This document shows, in pieces, positions 62,045-64,000 of a stretch of 64,000 nucleotides of DNA (positions are counted from its first letter, which is position 1; the number at the start of each line of letters is the position of its first letter). Both the position numbers and the translations under genes were made by a program. Location of the stretch: the NCBI GenBank assembly GCA_034439975.1, contig JAWXBK010000041.1, positions 5,342 to 69,341 of the forward strand, given 5' to 3'. The notes beneath the pieces were generated by a model. The model searched no databases. It was not told the origin of the DNA and was given only the letters and a program-made list of their open reading frames with translations. Source of the stretch: JAWXBK01 sp034439975. GTDB taxonomy: Bacteria > Pseudomonadota > Alphaproteobacteria > Dongiales > Dongiaceae.

Positions 62045-64000
62045 TCACAGAAAGCTGTACGGATCGATGTCGATCTGGAGCCGTGCCGCATTTGGCAGTT
62101 TCACGCGTTCGAGCCAGCGTCCGATGAAACCCTGTGGCGCCTGATCGCGCCGGCATTTGATGAGGAATCGCCGCCGATGCCAGCCGCGCAGCACGGCGAG
62201 CGGTGCCGGTGCGGGCCCGAGCACATGAAACCCGTCCATCGTCGGTATCTGCCGCGCCATCGCGCGCGCCAGATCGTCGGCATCGCCCGGACTTGGCGCA
62301 CTCAGCACGAGGGCTGCAAGGCGGCCGAACGGCGGCAGCGCATAACGCTTTCGTTCCTCGCTTTCGCGCAGCAGGAACGCATCGCGATCGCCCGAGATCA
62401 ACGCCTTCATCACCGGATGCGCCGGATCGGTCGTCTGCAACAGCACGCGGCCGGGCCGTTCGGCGCGGCCGGCGCGCCCTGCGACCTGATGCAGAAGCTG
62501 ATAAGTGCGCTCGGCCGCGCGCAGGTCGCCGCCGCCGAGCCCGAGATCCGCATCGACGACACCGACCAAAGTCAGCAGCGGAAAATGATGACCCTTCGCG
62601 ACGATCTGCGTGCCGATCAGCACGTCGACCTCGTGATCGACCACGGCGCGAACCTGTTCCTGCGCGGCGCCGGGGCTCCACATCGTGTCGCTGGTCATCA
62701 CCGCGAGCCGTGCGTTTGGAAACAGTGCCGCCACCTCTTCCGCCAGCCGCTCGACGCCGGGGCCGCAGGCCGCGAACTCGCCGACCGCGTTGCAATGCGG
62801 ACAGCTCGCCGGCAGATCGCAGCGAAAATCGCAGTGATGGCAATGCAGCCGGCCGTGGAAGCGATGCTCGACCAGCCAGGCGGTGCAGTTCGGACATTGC
62901 AGCCGGTGGCCGCAGGCGCGACACAAGGTCAGCGGCGCATAGCCGCGCCGGTTGAGGAACAGCAGCCCCTGTTCGTTCGCCGCCAGCGCCTCTTCCAGCG
63001 CCATGCGCAACGTGTCGGAGAGCCAGCGCTGTCGCGGCGGCCGATCGCGCCGGAGATCGACCGCTTCGATTTTCGGCAGGCTCGCACCGAGTGCGCGGTC
63101 CGGCAGGTGCAGCAGCCCATAGCGCCCGGCTTCGACATTGAAAACAGTTTCGAGCGAGGGCGTCGCCGAAACCAGTGCGACGGGGATCGCGCCGAGCTGG
63201 CCGCGCACGACGGCCATGTCGCGCGCCTGATAGATGACGCCGTCCTCCTGCTTGAATGCGCTCTCATGTTCCTCGTCGACGACGATGAGCCCGAGCTCGG
63301 GATAAGGCAGGAACAAGGCCGAGCGCGCACCGACGACGACCCGCGCGTCACCCGAAGCGATCCAGCGCCAGTTGCGCCGGCGTTCGGGGCCGGTCAGATC
63401 GGAATGCCATTCGCAGGGCCGCACGCCGAAACGGTCAGCGAAGCGATCGAGCAATTGCGCCGTCAGCGCGATTTCCGGCAGCAACACGAGAATTTGTTTG
63501 CCGGCCTTTAGAGCGGCAGCAATCGCTTCGAGATAGATCGATGTTTTGCCCGAGCCGGTGACGCCGTCGATCAGCGTCACCGAGAATCCGTTGCCGACTT
63601 TGGCCGCGAGTGTATTGGCCGCGGTGCGCTGTGCGGCCTCGAGCGGCGCCTGGGCGTAGTCCGGATCGGGACGCGGCGGGCGTGCCGGCGGCAATGCGAT
63701 CGCCTCGATCAGCCCGACATCCGCCATCGACCGCACGACGCCCGGCGACACGCCGGCCTCGCGTGCAAGCTCCATCGCAGGCAGCGCGGGGCCGCGTCCG
63801 AGCACCTCGAGTATGCGCGCGCGCGCCGGCGTCATTCGCGCGCCCGTTATGCCCGCCTGAAGATCGGGATTGTCGGCGGCGCGATAACCCATAGCACTGC
63901 GCGGCGGGTCGAGCGCCGCGCGCACGCTCATCGTCATGCGCAACACCAGCCCCGGCGGCACCATCGAATAGCCGGCAACCCAGTCGACGAAGCGGCGCGA
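62045..64000 (-). CDS. priA: Primosomal protein N' (replication restart helicase PriA), 5' end cut by window
   Basis: At least 651 residues, continuing beyond the right edge (RRFVDWVAGYSMVPPG is already inside the N-terminal DNA-binding domain). The helicase core has Walker A GVTGSGKTSIYLEA, DEEH in VVDEEHESAFKQE, and VVGARSALFLPY. The zinc-binding insert has cysteines in LCRACGHRLQCPNC and LHCHHCDFRCDLPASCPHC. Motifs V and VI are GTQIVAKGHHFP and HQVAGRAGRAERPG. It reloads the replisome at stalled forks. Located upstream of atpH, as is common in alphaproteobacteria. Confidence 0.98.
   Translation of the reverse strand, partial: SRRFVDWVAGYSMVPPGLVLRMTMSVRAALDPPRSAMGYRAADNPDLQAGITGARMTPARARILEVLGRGPALPAMELAREAGVSPGVVRSMADVGLIEAIALPPARPPRPDPDYAQAPLEAAQRTAANTLAAKVGNGFSVTLIDGVTGSGKTSIYLEAIAAALKAGKQILVLLPEIALTAQLLDRFADRFGVRPCEWHSDLTGPERRRNWRWIASGDARVVVGARSALFLPYPELGLIVVDEEHESAFKQEDGVIYQARDMAVVRGQLGAIPVALVSATPSLETVFNVEAGRYGLLHLPDRALGASLPKIEAVDLRRDRPPRQRWLSDTLRMALEEALAANEQGLLFLNRRGYAPLTLCRACGHRLQCPNCTAWLVEHRFHGRLHCHHCDFRCDLPASCPHCNAVGEFAACGPGVERLAEEVAALFPNARLAVMTSDTMWSPGAAQEQVRAVVDHEVDVLIGTQIVAKGHHFPLLTLVGVVDADLGLGGGDLRAAERTYQLLHQVAGRAGRAERPGRVLLQTTDPAHPVMKALISGDRDAFLLRESEERKRYALPPFGRLAALVLSAPSPGDADDLARAMARQIPTMDGFHVLGPAPAPLAVLRGWHRRRFLIKCRRDQAPQGFIGRWLERVKLPNAARLQIDIDPYSFL

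Overview
The window is a GC-rich chromosomal stretch from an alphaproteobacterium. It resembles Rhodospirillales-type genomes, but the genus cannot be fixed from sequence alone. The main evidence is the order of housekeeping genes: rplU-rpmA-obgE-proB-proA-nadD-rsfS, then rlmH-gpmI-envC-ctpA-divergent polysaccharide deacetylase-rppH, then the F1 ATP synthase operon atpHAGDC and priA. L21 carries a long Lys/Ala tail.

Layout. (1) 0-9.2 kb is a catabolic and uptake cluster: a minus-strand operon (M19-type dipeptidase, aldehyde dehydrogenase, glutathione transferase-like protein, start of an FAD oxidoreductase), a LysR regulator, a Rieske oxygenase and an Ehu-like (ectoine-type) ABC importer. One 24-bp motif recurs upstream of all three transcription units. 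(2) 9.2-13.4 kb is a patchwork of a methyltransferase, a DUF1993 protein, a small helical protein with an R-x4-H motif, a phage P27-type terminase small subunit, a beheaded DNA methylase and the tail of a DUF3320 helicase, ending at a tRNA-Ser(CGA) gene. It looks like a decayed integrated element. (3) 13.7-16.7 kb holds an SDR, an acid-ceramidase-like Ntn hydrolase and an EamA transporter. (4) 16.7-24.1 kb is the ribosome/obg/proline/NAD block, interrupted between proA and nadD by an AT-richer pair: tcmP and a three-Cys-motif DUF5131 (Gp37/Gp68) gene.

(5) 24.2-45.5 kb separates rsfS from rlmH, which are usually adjacent. Its core is one tight minus-strand operon for corrinoid and folate C1 chemistry: DUF1638 protein, small 'virulence factor' family protein, MetF paralogue, MTHFR_C (MetV-like) protein, second MetF, methyltetrahydrofolate:corrinoid methyltransferase and a RACo-type corrinoid activator. 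Upstream lies an unusual 1157-residue flavin/Fe-S protein laid out like an NfnB-NfnA fusion. A corrinoid protein sits 13 kb further right. Between them are an SDR, a GNAT, a DAO-type oxidoreductase, a HigBA toxin-antitoxin pair, histidine ammonia-lyase, an HxD-type 2-oxoglutarate oxygenase and a polar amino acid uptake pair; a GlxA-type regulator lies just right of the corrinoid protein. Together they suggest N-methyl or betaine-type substrates whose methyl groups pass through cobalamin to tetrahydrofolate and are then oxidised. No substrate:corrinoid methyltransferase (MttB/MtgB type) is present in the window.

(6) 45.6-64 kb returns to core genes: rlmH, a B12-binding radical SAM gene wedged tail-to-tail before gpmI, envC, ctpA, polysaccharide deacetylase, rppH, a TPR protein, a second GST, a ferritin-like protein, atpCDGAH and the 3' part of priA, which runs off the right edge. 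No rRNA, CRISPR array, complete insertion sequence or replication origin was seen.
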